Shown: piece after piece, positions 50,941 through 59,681 of the stretch | Numbering within the stretch: position 1 is the first letter of the stretch | How the letters are laid out: every line of letters begins with the position of its first letter | Assembly: GCA_910578245.1 (NCBI GenBank) | Contig: CAJTPC010000001.1 | Span: 62,001-126,000 of the forward strand | Direction of reading: 5' to 3' | DNA from: an uncultured Christensenella sp. | Lineage (GTDB): Bacteria > Bacillota > Clostridia > Christensenellales > UBA3700 | DNA length: 64,000 nucleotides | Notes under the pieces: generated by a model | Database searches by the model: none | What the model saw: the letters and a program-made list of their open reading frames with translations, nothing else | What the model was told of the DNA's origin: nothing | Translations under genes and position numbers: made by a program

Positions 50941-51600
50941 TCATTCTTTGTATCCATTTATAACGGCAGTTGCCCAATTGAGCAACAACTTTGACATTTC
51001 CTCGAATTTCACGATTGCGCCGTTCTGCAAATTTTGCGCGGTTTCTAAAATAGCAGAAGGCGGATTAATTGCTTTTTGTAATTCTATCTTAGACTTAATA
51101 TACTTATCGGTTTCATAAAAATAAATAGCTTGTATGACAAAGACGGATGATTTATATAACGAACGCAGAATACCTTCGTTTTTCTCGTGTACAAAGTTGT
51201 GAACGCAGGCGTGATACACATTACATGCGCCTACTCTTATCGCGCGTCTTACGGCTGACTTGTCTATCTTGTCAAGTAGCGCGTCAAGCGTTCCTTTTAT
51301 CGGCGTTGTATCGTAATAGAATTGAAAGAGGTCAGAAGACTCCCAATTCAAAAGTTCGTCTTTCCCAGAAATAAAGCCGCAAATTAAATCTCTGTTAGGT
51401 AAAGTATCGAGCATATCCCGATATATTTTTAGATCGTTTATACGCAACTCATCGAGAATAACGACCGCGTCTATATCGCTTTTGTCAGTTGCCTCTCCTC
51501 TACCGTAACTTCCCTGTAAACCAATAAACCATACGCGATTAGCAAATGTCTGTCGAAGTTTTTCAGTAAAAGCATTTATCCAAGTATTAATATCAATCAT
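50941..51600 (-). CDS. Nucleotidyltransferase-domain protein
   Basis: 219 residues. The polymerase-beta-like NTase signature GSYGRGEATDKSDIDAVVI (30-48) gives G-S, then D-x-D (Asp42, Asp44) with a following hydrophobic strand. A helical C-terminal half (about 110-215) resembles the HEPN-like helices of aminoglycoside and other small-molecule nucleotidyltransferases. The substrate is unknown. It is the first gene of neither neighbour's transcript; 43 bases follow the GyrI-like gene upstream. Confidence 0.78.
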   Translation of the reverse strand: MIDINTWINAFTEKLRQTFANRVWFIGLQGSYGRGEATDKSDIDAVVILDELRINDLKIYRDMLDTLPNRDLICGFISGKDELLNWESSDLFQFYYDTTPIKGTLDALLDKIDKSAVRRAIRVGACNVYHACVHNFVHEKNEGILRSLYKSSVFVIQAIYFYETDKYIKSKIELQKAINPPSAILETAQNLQNGAIVKFEEMSKLLLNWATAVINGYKE

Positions 51601-51643
51601 TCTTTAACTTCCTTTGAGTATTTTGAGGTTTATTAAAAACTTT

Positions 51644-52276
51644 TTATGCCTTTTTTATCGGGTGTCTTATTACGGTTTTTAATTTGCTAATATCGCATTT
51701 GCGCGGGTCGCTTAAATATATCTCATGATGATAGCGCTTTTGGTTGATATCCAATTCATAGCCGTTTACTTGCATATATTCATGCATAAGAGCGACAGTT
51801 TTAGGTTCGTCGTCGTAGGAACCTATATGCATGCATTGAACGCAAATGCCCTCGTCATAGGTTAAAAATTCCACATTGGAAAAGTCAGTTTTTTTCTTAT
51901 TAGTCGCTTCTTTAATTGCCCAATCAAAGTCGTCTTTAGTCACGAAATCCGGTAAGCGGATAAGCGAAATAAAGTTAAATCCGTCTTTATTTGCATAGTC
52001 AACGGTATAAGAGTCTTCTTGCCACCAAAAGCCTTCAAGCGGCGGAACGACATACTCGAAATATCCGTCTATTTTATGCGAGCCTTTATAGCTCATCTTT
52101 ATGGTAAACGCTATTGCATACAAAAGCGCGATTGAGTTTTTGTATGCGCCGTTCTCGTCGTTGGGATTACCTTTGCCTCGCACCGCTATGTAATTCATTA
52201 TTGGTAAACTCACGATAGACGGCGTGTTTTTGGGCAAATAAAATTCTTTGTATTCTTTTTTATAATCAAATGCCAT
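51644..52276 (-). CDS. GyrI-like small-molecule-binding protein
   Basis: 210 residues of the GyrI-like/AraC effector-binding fold: YIAVRGKGNPND near 29-40, YEYVVPPLEGFWWQ near 73-86, and a C-terminal VQCMHIGSYDDEPKTVALMHEYM block with the conserved Glu, then EIYLSDPRK. Proteins of this class bind hydrophobic ligands, and some hydrolyse electrophiles. No DNA-binding domain is attached. GAGGT precedes the ATG. It is 13 bases after the TcdA gene. Confidence 0.85.
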   Translation of the reverse strand: MAFDYKKEYKEFYLPKNTPSIVSLPIMNYIAVRGKGNPNDENGAYKNSIALLYAIAFTIKMSYKGSHKIDGYFEYVVPPLEGFWWQEDSYTVDYANKDGFNFISLIRLPDFVTKDDFDWAIKEATNKKKTDFSNVEFLTYDEGICVQCMHIGSYDDEPKTVALMHEYMQVNGYELDINQKRYHHEIYLSDPRKCDISKLKTVIRHPIKKA

Positions 52277-52289
52277 AAATACCTCTCTT

Positions 52290-53021
52290 TTACTTACTTT
52301 TCCCTACGCCCGTTAAATCTTTTATTACCTCGCCTGCGATAATTAGTCCTACGACTGACGGAACGAAGGCGTTACTGCCGGGGATTTCTCGCCTTGCGCT
52401 ATCTTGATTATCTATCTCTAAATCTTCGATAGGCTTAATTGGCTCTTCTTTTGAATAGACGACTTTGAGGGAATTGATACCACGCTTTTTGAGTTCTCTA
52501 CGCATGACCTTGGCGAGCGGACAAACAGAAGTCTTGTATATATCCGCTACCTCAAAAGCTGTCGGGTCGAGTTTATTTCCCGCGCCCATAGAACTTATGA
52601 CGGGAGTATTGCATTTCTTAGCATTCTCAACAATGGTAAGTTTTCCGGTAACGGTATCTATCGCGTCCACAACGTAATCGTACAAAGTAAAGTCAAACTC
52701 GGCTTGAGTTTGTGGCATATAAAAAGTTTTATAAACGTTTACTTTGCAGTTGGGATTGATTTGCGCAATGCGCTCCGCCTCAACGTCCACTTTGTACCTA
52801 CCTATTGTATTGTGCGTCGCGATTATCTGACGGTTTATATTTGTTAAACAAACCTTGTCGTTGTCGATAATATCGATAGCCCCCACGCCAGATCGCGCAA
52901 GAGCCTCAACCGTATATCCGCCTACACCGCCAATTCCAAATACAGCTACGCGCGATTTTGAAAGTCGCTCCATTGCTTCTTTGCCAAACATCAACTGAGT
53001 TCTTGAAAATTCCTTGAGCAT
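52290..53021 (-). CDS. tcdA: tRNA threonylcarbamoyladenosine dehydratase (TcdA/CsdL)
   Basis: 243 residues, normal for TcdA. ThiF/E1-like Rossmann site GIGGVGGY (29-36), DNDKVCLTNINRQ (52-64), DAIDTVTGK and the SSMGAGNKLDPT segment characteristic of TcdA, then a Cys in the KTSVCPLAKVMR stretch. It activates and cyclises t6A37 in tRNA with ATP. It follows the Rrf2 regulator by 30 bases in what may be an extension of the sulfur operon. Confidence 0.9.
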   Translation of the reverse strand: MLKEFSRTQLMFGKEAMERLSKSRVAVFGIGGVGGYTVEALARSGVGAIDIIDNDKVCLTNINRQIIATHNTIGRYKVDVEAERIAQINPNCKVNVYKTFYMPQTQAEFDFTLYDYVVDAIDTVTGKLTIVENAKKCNTPVISSMGAGNKLDPTAFEVADIYKTSVCPLAKVMRRELKKRGINSLKVVYSKEEPIKPIEDLEIDNQDSARREIPGSNAFVPSVVGLIIAGEVIKDLTGVGKSK

Positions 53022-53051
53022 TTTGAATCTATCCTTTATGTTTTGCTTACA

Positions 53052-53507
53052 TTACAGCGATGCGTCTAAAAACGACTTGTCGATTTTCTTTTCCGGATCG
53101 ATTTCGTCTTGCATAAGATCTTTAACTGTGATACCGTCAAAATATTCGTCTATCAGCGTTTTAAGATTTCTCCACATTTTAATAGTACGGCAATTGTCTA
53201 CTCTATCGCAGACTTTAGCTCCGCATTCCAGGCAAGCGACCGGAGCGAGGTCACCCTCGACAAGTCTTAAAATTTCGCCTACGGTATACTCTTCCGGTCT
53301 TCTTGTAAGCCTATAGCCTCCGCCTTTGCCGTGTATACCGTCTACGATATTGTTCTGCTTCAATACCGGCAAAATGTGTTCCAAATATTTATGCGACAGC
53401 CCTTGCCTTTGCGCAACGCTCTTCATGGGTATATAACCCCCGTTGTCATTCTCGGCGAGGTCGATAATAATTCTCAGCGCATATCTTCCCTTGGTAGAAA
53501 TTGTCAT
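53052..53507 (-). CDS. Rrf2-family regulator with conserved Cys cluster
   Basis: 151 residues from ATG 53507; the longer start at 53558 lacks the MxISTKGRYAL family beginning. The winged HTH includes MKSVAQRQGLSHKYLEHIL, and GKGGGYRL is the wing. Four Cys (92, 95, 100, 106) match the place of the Fe-S ligands in IscR, so it may sense iron-sulfur status. CymR, the cysteine regulator of Bacillus, lacks this cluster. It is 145 bases downstream of cysK and may regulate the metY-cysK operon. Confidence 0.88.
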   Translation of the reverse strand: MTISTKGRYALRIIIDLAENDNGGYIPMKSVAQRQGLSHKYLEHILPVLKQNNIVDGIHGKGGGYRLTRRPEEYTVGEILRLVEGDLAPVACLECGAKVCDRVDNCRTIKMWRNLKTLIDEYFDGITVKDLMQDEIDPEKKIDKSFLDASL

Positions 53508-53652
53508 TATAATCCGTCCTATCGTGTTATTTATAAGAATACTTTTTGTTTCTCTCAACTTTTTATCCGCTGTCTGTCCTTAAAGGATATAATTTTATTT
53601 ATAAAATCGCAATTTAGATATATTCTTTTAGGAACGACAGCGGATATTACTA

Positions 53653-54585
53653 TTAATCTGCAAACAGCGCCGTGGACAGATATCTGTCGCCCGTGTCCGG
53701 CAAAAGTACCACTATTGTCTTGCCGGCGTTCTCCGGACGCTTCGCTAGTTGTATCGCCGCATGCGTTGCCGCTCCCGAAGATATACCTACCAGCACTCCC
53801 TCGGTCTTGCCTATCAATTTACCGGTAGCAAAAGCGTCTTCGTTGGATACTGGGAAAATCTCATCATATATCTTAGTATTAAGTACTTCAGGTACGAATC
53901 CTGCGCCTATGCCCTGTATCTTGTGAGCGCCCGCAATTCCTGTGGACAACACTGCCGAAGTAGCCGGTTCGACTGCCACTACTTTAACGGCAGGTTTCTT
54001 AGACTTGAGATATTCTCCTACTCCGCTAATCGTACCGCCTGTGCCTACGCCTGCGACAAATATATCAACTTCTCCGTCAGTGTCCTCAAATATCTCGGGG
54101 CCGGTTGTTGCTATGTGCGCCTGTGGGTTTGCCGGATTGACAAACTGTCCTGCAATAAAACTGTCGGGCGTTTCTTTCGCCAGTTCTTCCGCCTTGGCGA
54201 TTGCGCCTTTCATACCCTTAGCTCCATCGGTAAGCACAAGTTCTGCGCCGTACGCTTTCATGATTTGTCTGCGCTCTACAGACATAGTTTCGGGCATTAC
54301 GATAATTATTCTATATCCTCTTGCCGCCGCTACAGACGCTAAACCTATACCGGTATTACCCGAAGTTGGCTCGATAATAACGGAATTGGGTTTAAGTTTG
54401 CCCGACTTCTCCGCCTCGTCAATCATAGCCTTGGCTATTCTGTCCTTGACGGAACCTGCCGGATTGAAGTACTCAAGTTTTGCAAGTATTCTAGCTTTTA
54501 GATTGTATTGTTTTTCTATGCGCGTCAACTCCAAAAGCGGAGTTCTTCCTATAAGTTGATCAGCTGAAGTATAAATCTTTGACAT
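53653..54585 (-). CDS. cysK: Cysteine synthase (O-acetylserine sulfhydrylase)
   Basis: 310 residues, full length. PLP-binding Lys47 in GSVKDRIA, the substrate loop TSGNTG near 75-80 and [10 protein letters not shown] near 182-191, plus GISSGAA, are all present. It makes cysteine from O-acetylserine and sulfide. GAGGAGG precedes the ATG. It is 17 bases downstream of metY2 in the same operon. No cysE is in the window. Confidence 0.94.
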   Translation of the reverse strand: MSKIYTSADQLIGRTPLLELTRIEKQYNLKARILAKLEYFNPAGSVKDRIAKAMIDEAEKSGKLKPNSVIIEPTSGNTGIGLASVAAARGYRIIIVMPETMSVERRQIMKAYGAELVLTDGAKGMKGAIAKAEELAKETPDSFIAGQFVNPANPQAHIATTGPEIFEDTDGEVDIFVAGVGTGGTISGVGEYLKSKKPAVKVVAVEPATSAVLSTGIAGAHKIQGIGAGFVPEVLNTKIYDEIFPVSNEDAFATGKLIGKTEGVLVGISSGAATHAAIQLAKRPENAGKTIVVLLPDTGDRYLSTALFAD

Positions 54586-54602
54586 GGTAAGTTCCTCCTC
54601 AA

Positions 54603-55892
54603 TTATTTAACTGATGCAAATCCATTCTCGAGATCTGCAATAATATCGTCGATATGCTCCGTGCCGATTGACAAACGAATGGTATTTTGCTTGATACCTT
54701 GATCGGCAAGTTCTTCTTCAGTAAGCTGGCTGTGCGTGGTCGTAGCCGGATGAATCACAAGGCTCTTGACGTCTGCAACGTTGGCAAGCAACGAGAATAT
54801 TTTAAGGTTGTCTATAAACTTATGCGCTTCCTTTGCTCCGCCCTTAATCTCAAATGTGAAAATAGAACCGCCGCCGTTTGGGAAATACTTCTCGTAAAGA
54901 GCGTGATCGGGATGGTCGGGTAAAGAAGGATGATTGACCTTCTCTACGAGAGGATGCTTTGTTAGGTACTCTATTACCTTCTTGGTGTTCTCCGCATGAC
55001 GCTCAATCCGCAAAGATAGAGTTTCCGTACCTTGCAATAGCAAGAAAGCCGAGAACGGCGAAAGAGTTGCGCCTGTATCGCGAAGTAAGACTGCTCTGAT
55101 ATAAGTGACGAACGCCGTAGGACCGACCGCATCTACGAAAGATATGTTGTGATAAGAGGGGTTTGCGTCTGCAATAGCAGGATACTTACCCGACGCTTTC
55201 CAATCAAACTTACCAGAATCGACAATTACTCCGCCGAGCGTAGTTCCGTGACCGCCTATAAATTTGGTAGCCGAGTGTACGACGATATCTGCGCCGTGCT
55301 CTATAGGACGAATGAGATACGGCGTACCGAAAGTATTGTCTACGACTAGCGGTAATCCGCGCTTATGAGCAAGCTCTGCCAAAGCGTCGATATCGGGAAT
55401 ATCGCTGTTTGGATTGCCAAGCGTTTCGATATAAATAGCTCTGGTATTTTTCTTTATGGCTTTTTCTACTTCTTTAAGATTGTGAATATCCACGAAAGTA
55501 GTACTTATTCCAAAATTGGTAAGCGTGTGCGCAAGAAGATTATAGCTTCCGCCATATATCGTCTTTTGCGCTACGAAGTGACCGCCGTTCTGACCGAGAG
55601 CCTGCAAAGTATATGTGATAGCGGCCGCGCCAGAAGCGAGAGCCAAGCCCGCTGCGCCGCCCTCAAGGGCTGATATTCTTTGCTCAAAGACGTCTTGAGT
55701 GGAGTTGGTCAAACGACCGTATATGTTTCCCGCGTCTGCCAGTCCGAATCTAGCTGCCGCGTGAGCGGAATTCTTAAAAACGTAAGAAGTTGTTTGATAT
55801 ATAGGAACCGCTCTTGCGTCCGTTGCTGGATCGGGCTGTTCTTGACCTACGTGAAGTTGAAGCGTTTCAAATTTATATTTATGCTTAGACAT
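54603..55892 (-). CDS. metY: O-acetylhomoserine sulfhydrylase, long type
   Basis: 429 residues with the MetY start [23 protein letters not shown], which is typical of O-acetylhomoserine sulfhydrylases. It also has [19 protein letters not shown] and [16 protein letters not shown] with the Schiff-base Lys. It is a second sulfhydrylase beside that at 3242-4525 and more clearly of the MetY type. AAGGAG precedes the ATG. It is the first full gene of an operon with cysK and the Rrf2 gene, behind a leader peptide. Confidence 0.93.
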   Translation of the reverse strand: MSKHKYKFETLQLHVGQEQPDPATDARAVPIYQTTSYVFKNSAHAAARFGLADAGNIYGRLTNSTQDVFEQRISALEGGAAGLALASGAAAITYTLQALGQNGGHFVAQKTIYGGSYNLLAHTLTNFGISTTFVDIHNLKEVEKAIKKNTRAIYIETLGNPNSDIPDIDALAELAHKRGLPLVVDNTFGTPYLIRPIEHGADIVVHSATKFIGGHGTTLGGVIVDSGKFDWKASGKYPAIADANPSYHNISFVDAVGPTAFVTYIRAVLLRDTGATLSPFSAFLLLQGTETLSLRIERHAENTKKVIEYLTKHPLVEKVNHPSLPDHPDHALYEKYFPNGGGSIFTFEIKGGAKEAHKFIDNLKIFSLLANVADVKSLVIHPATTTHSQLTEEELADQGIKQNTIRLSIGTEHIDDIIADLENGFASVK

Positions 55893-55981
55893 TGTTATAT
55901 CTCCTTGATTATCTTAATTGATTTATATTATTATTTTTGTTGTTGGTTCTTTATTGGTTTGCTACTAGCCTCTTTCGGCTT

Positions 55982-56047
55982 TTAACATCGCCACATTCGT
56001 CCAAAACGAAAATTTTCTCTGACAAGTTTCTCAAAATAGTTTAGCAT
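55982..56047 (-). CDS. 21-residue leader peptide of the metY-cysK operon
   Basis: A small frame from ATG 56047 with a strong AAGGAAGG site 5 bases upstream. It begins MLNYFEK and ends RMWRC, with the single Cys codon (TGT) directly before the TAA. A small hairpin AGCC / GGCT follows, then 90 bases to metY. The position in the leader of a cysteine/methionine operon and the terminal Cys fit translational sensing of cysteinyl-tRNA. This is inferred; no alternative terminator structure is obvious. Confidence 0.55.
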   Translation of the reverse strand: MLNYFEKLVRENFRFGRMWRC

Positions 56048-56107
56048 TTTTACCTTCCTTACAAAAAAATAAAAGAACTAACTTCTTTTACTTTTGAGAT
56101 TGATATA

Positions 56108-56141
56108 ATCATATCACCTACTTGCCTACTATGTCAATAGG
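56108..56141 (-). promoter_or_regulatory. Promoter and probable Rrf2 operator of the sulfur operon
   Basis: Minus strand TTGACA (56132-56137), 18 bases, TATGAT (56108-56113). A partial palindrome CCTACTATGTCAATAGG (56125-56141, plus strand) covers the -35, where the Rrf2 regulator of the operon could act. Confidence 0.6.
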
Positions 56142-56187
56142 TTTATTACATCTTTTTCAAAAAAATTTTTAACAAATTATACAGATG

Positions 56188-56214
56188 AAAAAGACCCACC
56201 GTTAGGCAGGTCTT
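56188..56214 (-). terminator. Terminator of the OLD operon
   Basis: Minus-strand stem AAGACCTGCC / GGTGGGTCTT (two G-T pairs), loop TAAC, then TTT, 30 bases past the stop at 56245. Confidence 0.75.
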
Positions 56215-56244
56215 AGTTGATTTATCAACACCACAATTACTATC

Positions 56245-58092
56245 TTATAACGATTTCTCTATGTAATCAAACACCATTTTGAAATTCTTTTCCGTATCTT
56301 TGGATACATTCTCTATATCAAAAGTCTTAAATAGCGCGGAAGTTGAAGAATGTTTGACGTATGCGCCATTCTCCTTAGTAATACCCAATTTTTTCTGGTC
56401 AGCTCCGCTAAATAAGCATTCTATAGTAATGAATTGCTCATTGACGTCACTTAACGCGAAGACAGTCAACTCGGAGTCTTTGTTGGTGTCTTTCATTGAC
56501 TTGCCTGTGCCATCGCCGTCAACCATAAGAATCGGCGAATGCTTCTTAATCTTTATCAGTCTTTTACTTATATCCTTTTGCTTGTCCTTAAAGCCTTGCG
56601 AACCGTATTTGCCGATACCTTGAATAGGAAGAAATACGATATCCTGTATATTAAACTTATTTTTGAAGGCAACCATATAGTTGTAATCTGTAATGCCCTC
56701 GACGAACACGACCTTGTTATCTGGGTCGTATAAAACGTTGTTAGCAACAGTCAATGCTTCCTTTATAGGTCGTAATGAATCGGGGTCGTCTGCATCAATG
56801 GTAGAAAAATCATTGCATATATGCGAGAAGTTATTCTCCATAGAAATAACTCTCAACTCGTCCAAGTTATCCATATCTATAAAGAAAGGCGAATGCGTTG
56901 CCAATACGATAGTAATATCATTTTTTATGGCAAAGTCTTTTAAGAATGCTCTTAGCTCCCGATGACCCCCAACGTGCAAATGTGTTTCCGGCTCGTCCAT
57001 TACTACTATATCGCCGGCATTAAGCGTTTTTGAACATAAGAAGTTGAAATAGAGATTGAAGAACCACTTAAATCCTGTAGACTGATGGCCTAAAATCAGA
57101 CTTTTGTTTCCTCTTTTCATAGTAAAGTTTACGCTTTCAGAAAGTTTGACTTTGAAGATGTAAGCATCTTTATTGGCGCTATACAAATTGTTAAAATTCT
57201 TAGCGATAGGTTTAAGTTTTTCGTTTATCTTATCCTCTAAATCTTCTAATATCCCCATATTATTGTAAGCGTTAGCTGTATTATACGCATTGTAAATCTC
57301 CTCGAATTCCATACCTATTGTAGAAAATACTGCTTTGAAAAATACGCTATTCTCAATTCTATCAACTGTTGACTGTAATTCCTCATCGTTTATTTGTCTT
57401 TCATTGTATCTATAGATATTTGGAAAGAAAGTAATGCCGTATTTATTAAAAAATGTCTTTTTTAGGACTTCTTCTGCCGACTCGTTTTCGTTTGGAAAAT
57501 ATCTATTGCCATTGCATACCTCGCGCATTCTGCTCCAAGCATATCTATAATAGCTTCTGCTACTTTGAGTTCTAATATTTTCTATTATACTCATCACTGT
57601 GTCGTCGATTTTTTTGATTTCCGATTCATCGTTGATACTTTTTAGTCTATCTAGTGTTTTCTTAATCTGCCACTCGTCTTTAAGTCCATACTCCTCCAAT
57701 GATTTCAAAAGACTTTCAAGCGTCTTAACTGCTTCTTTCTTGACGTTTTCAGCGTTGAATTGCGGTTTAGGATATCCAATGCGATTTGTTGATCTATCCT
57801 CCGTCAGTTTATAATAGTATACGTCTCCGCCATCCTTTGCGCACAAAGTCAAAGACGGATGTCTATCTGCTTCCGTATAGCTCAACGTCGTCAAGTCCTT
57901 CTTAGTAAGTTTCCTATTAGAAAACTCCGTAAGCGCGTCCAATACGTTTGATTTTCCTGAGTTATTTGCGCCGACAACAATAACCAGATTGCCCATTTTA
58001 CCTTTTTCTAATGAATAATTTAATACTAATTTTTCATTTTTATTATTGAATCCTATATTTCTGAATTTTTCAAACTCCAATGCTCTTTCCAT
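56245..58092 (-). CDS. OLD-family ATPase-TOPRIM nuclease
   Basis: 615 residues. ABC-type ATPase with Walker A GANNSGKS (41-48), a helical insert, a GHQSTGFKWFF signature-like helix (335-345), Walker B DIVVMDEPETHLH (361-373) and ATHSP (398-402). A TOPRIM domain follows, with VFVEGITD (Glu465) and MVDGDG (Asp525, Asp527). This is the plan of OLD nucleases, used in phage defence (for example P2 Old and GajA of Gabija). No UvrD-like partner is near, so it is not Gabija. It follows an HTH gene by 21 bases. GGAGG lies before the ATG. Confidence 0.85.
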   Translation of the reverse strand: MERALEFEKFRNIGFNNKNEKLVLNYSLEKGKMGNLVIVVGANNSGKSNVLDALTEFSNRKLTKKDLTTLSYTEADRHPSLTLCAKDGGDVYYYKLTEDRSTNRIGYPKPQFNAENVKKEAVKTLESLLKSLEEYGLKDEWQIKKTLDRLKSINDESEIKKIDDTVMSIIENIRTQSSRSYYRYAWSRMREVCNGNRYFPNENESAEEVLKKTFFNKYGITFFPNIYRYNERQINDEELQSTVDRIENSVFFKAVFSTIGMEFEEIYNAYNTANAYNNMGILEDLEDKINEKLKPIAKNFNNLYSANKDAYIFKVKLSESVNFTMKRGNKSLILGHQSTGFKWFFNLYFNFLCSKTLNAGDIVVMDEPETHLHVGGHRELRAFLKDFAIKNDITIVLATHSPFFIDMDNLDELRVISMENNFSHICNDFSTIDADDPDSLRPIKEALTVANNVLYDPDNKVVFVEGITDYNYMVAFKNKFNIQDIVFLPIQGIGKYGSQGFKDKQKDISKRLIKIKKHSPILMVDGDGTGKSMKDTNKDSELTVFALSDVNEQFITIECLFSGADQKKLGITKENGAYVKHSSTSALFKTFDIENVSKDTEKNFKMVFDYIEKSL

Positions 58093-58113
58093 TTTTTTAT
58101 TATCCTCCGCTTA

Positions 58114-58581
58114 TTAATTATTTTTGATTTGGCTTTTGATTTCCTTAAATTTAACGAGCAGACTTTTCTCTTCGTCGCTCAAGTTTTTCTTTCTCAACAA
58201 TGGATATATATCTACTAAAAAATAAACTATATCGTCATATGCGTCAGTTTGGGTACAGATATCAATGAACTGACATTTTTTAGATTTGGGATTAGATGCT
58301 AAAAATTTTCTTACTTTCTTTAACGTATCTTGTTCTTCGTCGCTACCAAGCTCTTTTATTTCAACCAAATTAGTCAAAATATAATTTACTACGTTCTTCT
58401 TACCGGCTAATTCATTTTCCGTAATATAATTAAATAATCTCAAAACTTTTCTGTTAATCAAATCAAAATTTCGCGTGTCATAATAATCTATGAATTTATA
58501 CATAGTCGGTCTGGAAATCTGTAAATAATCTGCCAATTCGGTTATTCTTAAGTCAATTTCTTTTAATCTTTCTTTCAACAT
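58114..58581 (-). CDS. HTH protein paired with the OLD ATPase
   Basis: 155 residues. An N-terminal helix-turn-helix is visible (LKEIDLRITELADYLQISRPTMYKFIDYY, about 5-33). The rest is helical (30-150) with a Lys/Glu-rich end and no named domain. It is probably the autoregulator, or a partner, of the OLD protein, since two copies of a palindrome lie directly upstream. GAGGCG precedes the ATG. The gene pair is separate from neighbours and has its own promoter and terminator. Confidence 0.65.
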   Translation of the reverse strand: MLKERLKEIDLRITELADYLQISRPTMYKFIDYYDTRNFDLINRKVLRLFNYITENELAGKKNVVNYILTNLVEIKELGSDEEQDTLKKVRKFLASNPKSKKCQFIDICTQTDAYDDIVYFLVDIYPLLRKKNLSDEEKSLLVKFKEIKSQIKNN

Positions 58582-58598
58582 TTTCGCCTCACAAGATA

Positions 58599-58651
58599 AA
58601 TATAAGTCATTTTACATATTTTGTAAAGCGAATTTTACATATTTTGTAAAA
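58599..58651 (-). promoter_or_regulatory. Promoter with two tandem operators of the HTH-OLD operon
   Basis: TTTTACATATTTTGTAAA (58610-58627) and the same followed by A (58633-58651), each an inverted repeat TTTTACA / TGTAAAA, 23 bases apart. The minus-strand -35 TTTACA (58622-58627) lies in the first copy, followed by 17 bases and -10 TATATT (58599-58604). Confidence 0.75.
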
Positions 58652-58672
58652 TTTTTTGGAAAAATTCTAATT

Positions 58673-59539
58673 TTACGTAAATACAGCCATACAAATAGTA
58701 CCTGCCGACAATAAGGCAAGACCTATCCACGCTTTTACAGATAGTTTTTCATTGAGGAAAATTAACGAAAAGATTACGGTGACGAGTATGCTCATTTTAT
58801 CAATAGGAACTACTATACTCACTTGTCCTTTTTGAATTGCGTAATAATAACAGAACCAATTAGCGGTGGTGGTAATACCCGAAAGTATCAAGAAGAAAAT
58901 CTCTTTGCCTTTCAATTCCTTAATATACTTCGTTTCCCTTTTGCAAAATACGATTAGCCAAGCCATAACTAAAATAACGCACGTTCTTAAAGCTGTCGCT
59001 GCATTTGAATCAACGTCTTGAGTTCCTATTTTTCCAAGTAAAGACGTCGCCGTAGAAAACACTGCCGAAAGCAAAGCAAATATTAGCCAAGCAATTTTTC
59101 TTTTGCCGTCATCGCGTTTAATATCCGTCATAAGCGCAGTACCTATTATTATGACCACAAGACAGATAAGTTTTATCCACCAAAGGGAACGCTCGTCCGG
59201 AAAGATTATAATTGCAAGCAAAACCGATAACGCTACGCTGGATTTATCTACAGCGGCGACCTTTGACGCGTCGCCTATTGACAAAGCCTTAAAATAACAT
59301 ATCCAGCAAGCGCCCGTGGAAATCCCCGATAGAATAATTGATATCAGCGCATTTGCGCTCATAGTTGCAATGGCTTTATACGCGCCCATAGCAAATACGA
59401 TTATCCAAGAACAGACAAAGATAACGGAAATACGCAAGGCAATTACTACGTCAGAATTGGCTTTTTCATTACCGCCTTTAGACAGCACTGCCGTCAGTCC
59501 TGCAAATAAAGCAGATAATACAGCTACAACAATCCACAT
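58673..59539 (-). CDS. EamA/DMT-family permease
   Basis: 288 residues with ten hydrophobic helices arranged as two EamA repeats. The repeats share the motifs W.CYFKAL.IGDASKVAAVDKSSV (first half) and W.CYYYAIQKGQVSIVVPIDKMSI (second half). The family exports or imports small metabolites; the substrate is unknown. GGAGG precedes the ATG. It begins upstream of the operators of the OLD pair and is not part of that operon. Confidence 0.9.
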   Translation of the reverse strand: MWIVVAVLSALFAGLTAVLSKGGNEKANSDVVIALRISVIFVCSWIIVFAMGAYKAIATMSANALISIILSGISTGACWICYFKALSIGDASKVAAVDKSSVALSVLLAIIIFPDERSLWWIKLICLVVIIIGTALMTDIKRDDGKRKIAWLIFALLSAVFSTATSLLGKIGTQDVDSNAATALRTCVILVMAWLIVFCKRETKYIKELKGKEIFFLILSGITTTANWFCYYYAIQKGQVSIVVPIDKMSILVTVIFSLIFLNEKLSVKAWIGLALLSAGTICMAVFT

Positions 59540-59616
59540 AACGCGCCTCCCGATATCGTTGCTAATAGTATATCATATGCGTAATGAAATGTATATTTTT
59601 AAGACGAAGAATTTAT

Positions 59617-59642
59617 AAAGACCTGCAATATTGCAGGTCTTT
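59617..59642. terminator. Terminator after the InlB-repeat protein gene
   Basis: 13-base perfect palindrome AAAGACCTGCAAT / ATTGCAGGTCTTT with no extra loop, 40 bases past the stop at 59682. Confidence 0.75.
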
Positions 59643-59681
59643 ACTTAGTTTAATAAAGCTCAGTCCATATTATTTGACTAT

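Noticed and set aside
53749..54342. Plus-strand frame of 197 codons opposite cysK
   Set aside because: Lies wholly inside cysK on the other strand, with no ribosome site and no recognisable motif.
55893..56240. T-box or SAM riboswitch upstream of metY-cysK
   Set aside because: No T-box AGGGTGG sequence or SAM-I core; the leader instead holds a short peptide.
56245..58581. Gabija system
   Set aside because: The OLD-type protein has no UvrD/PcrA-like helicase (GajB) beside it.
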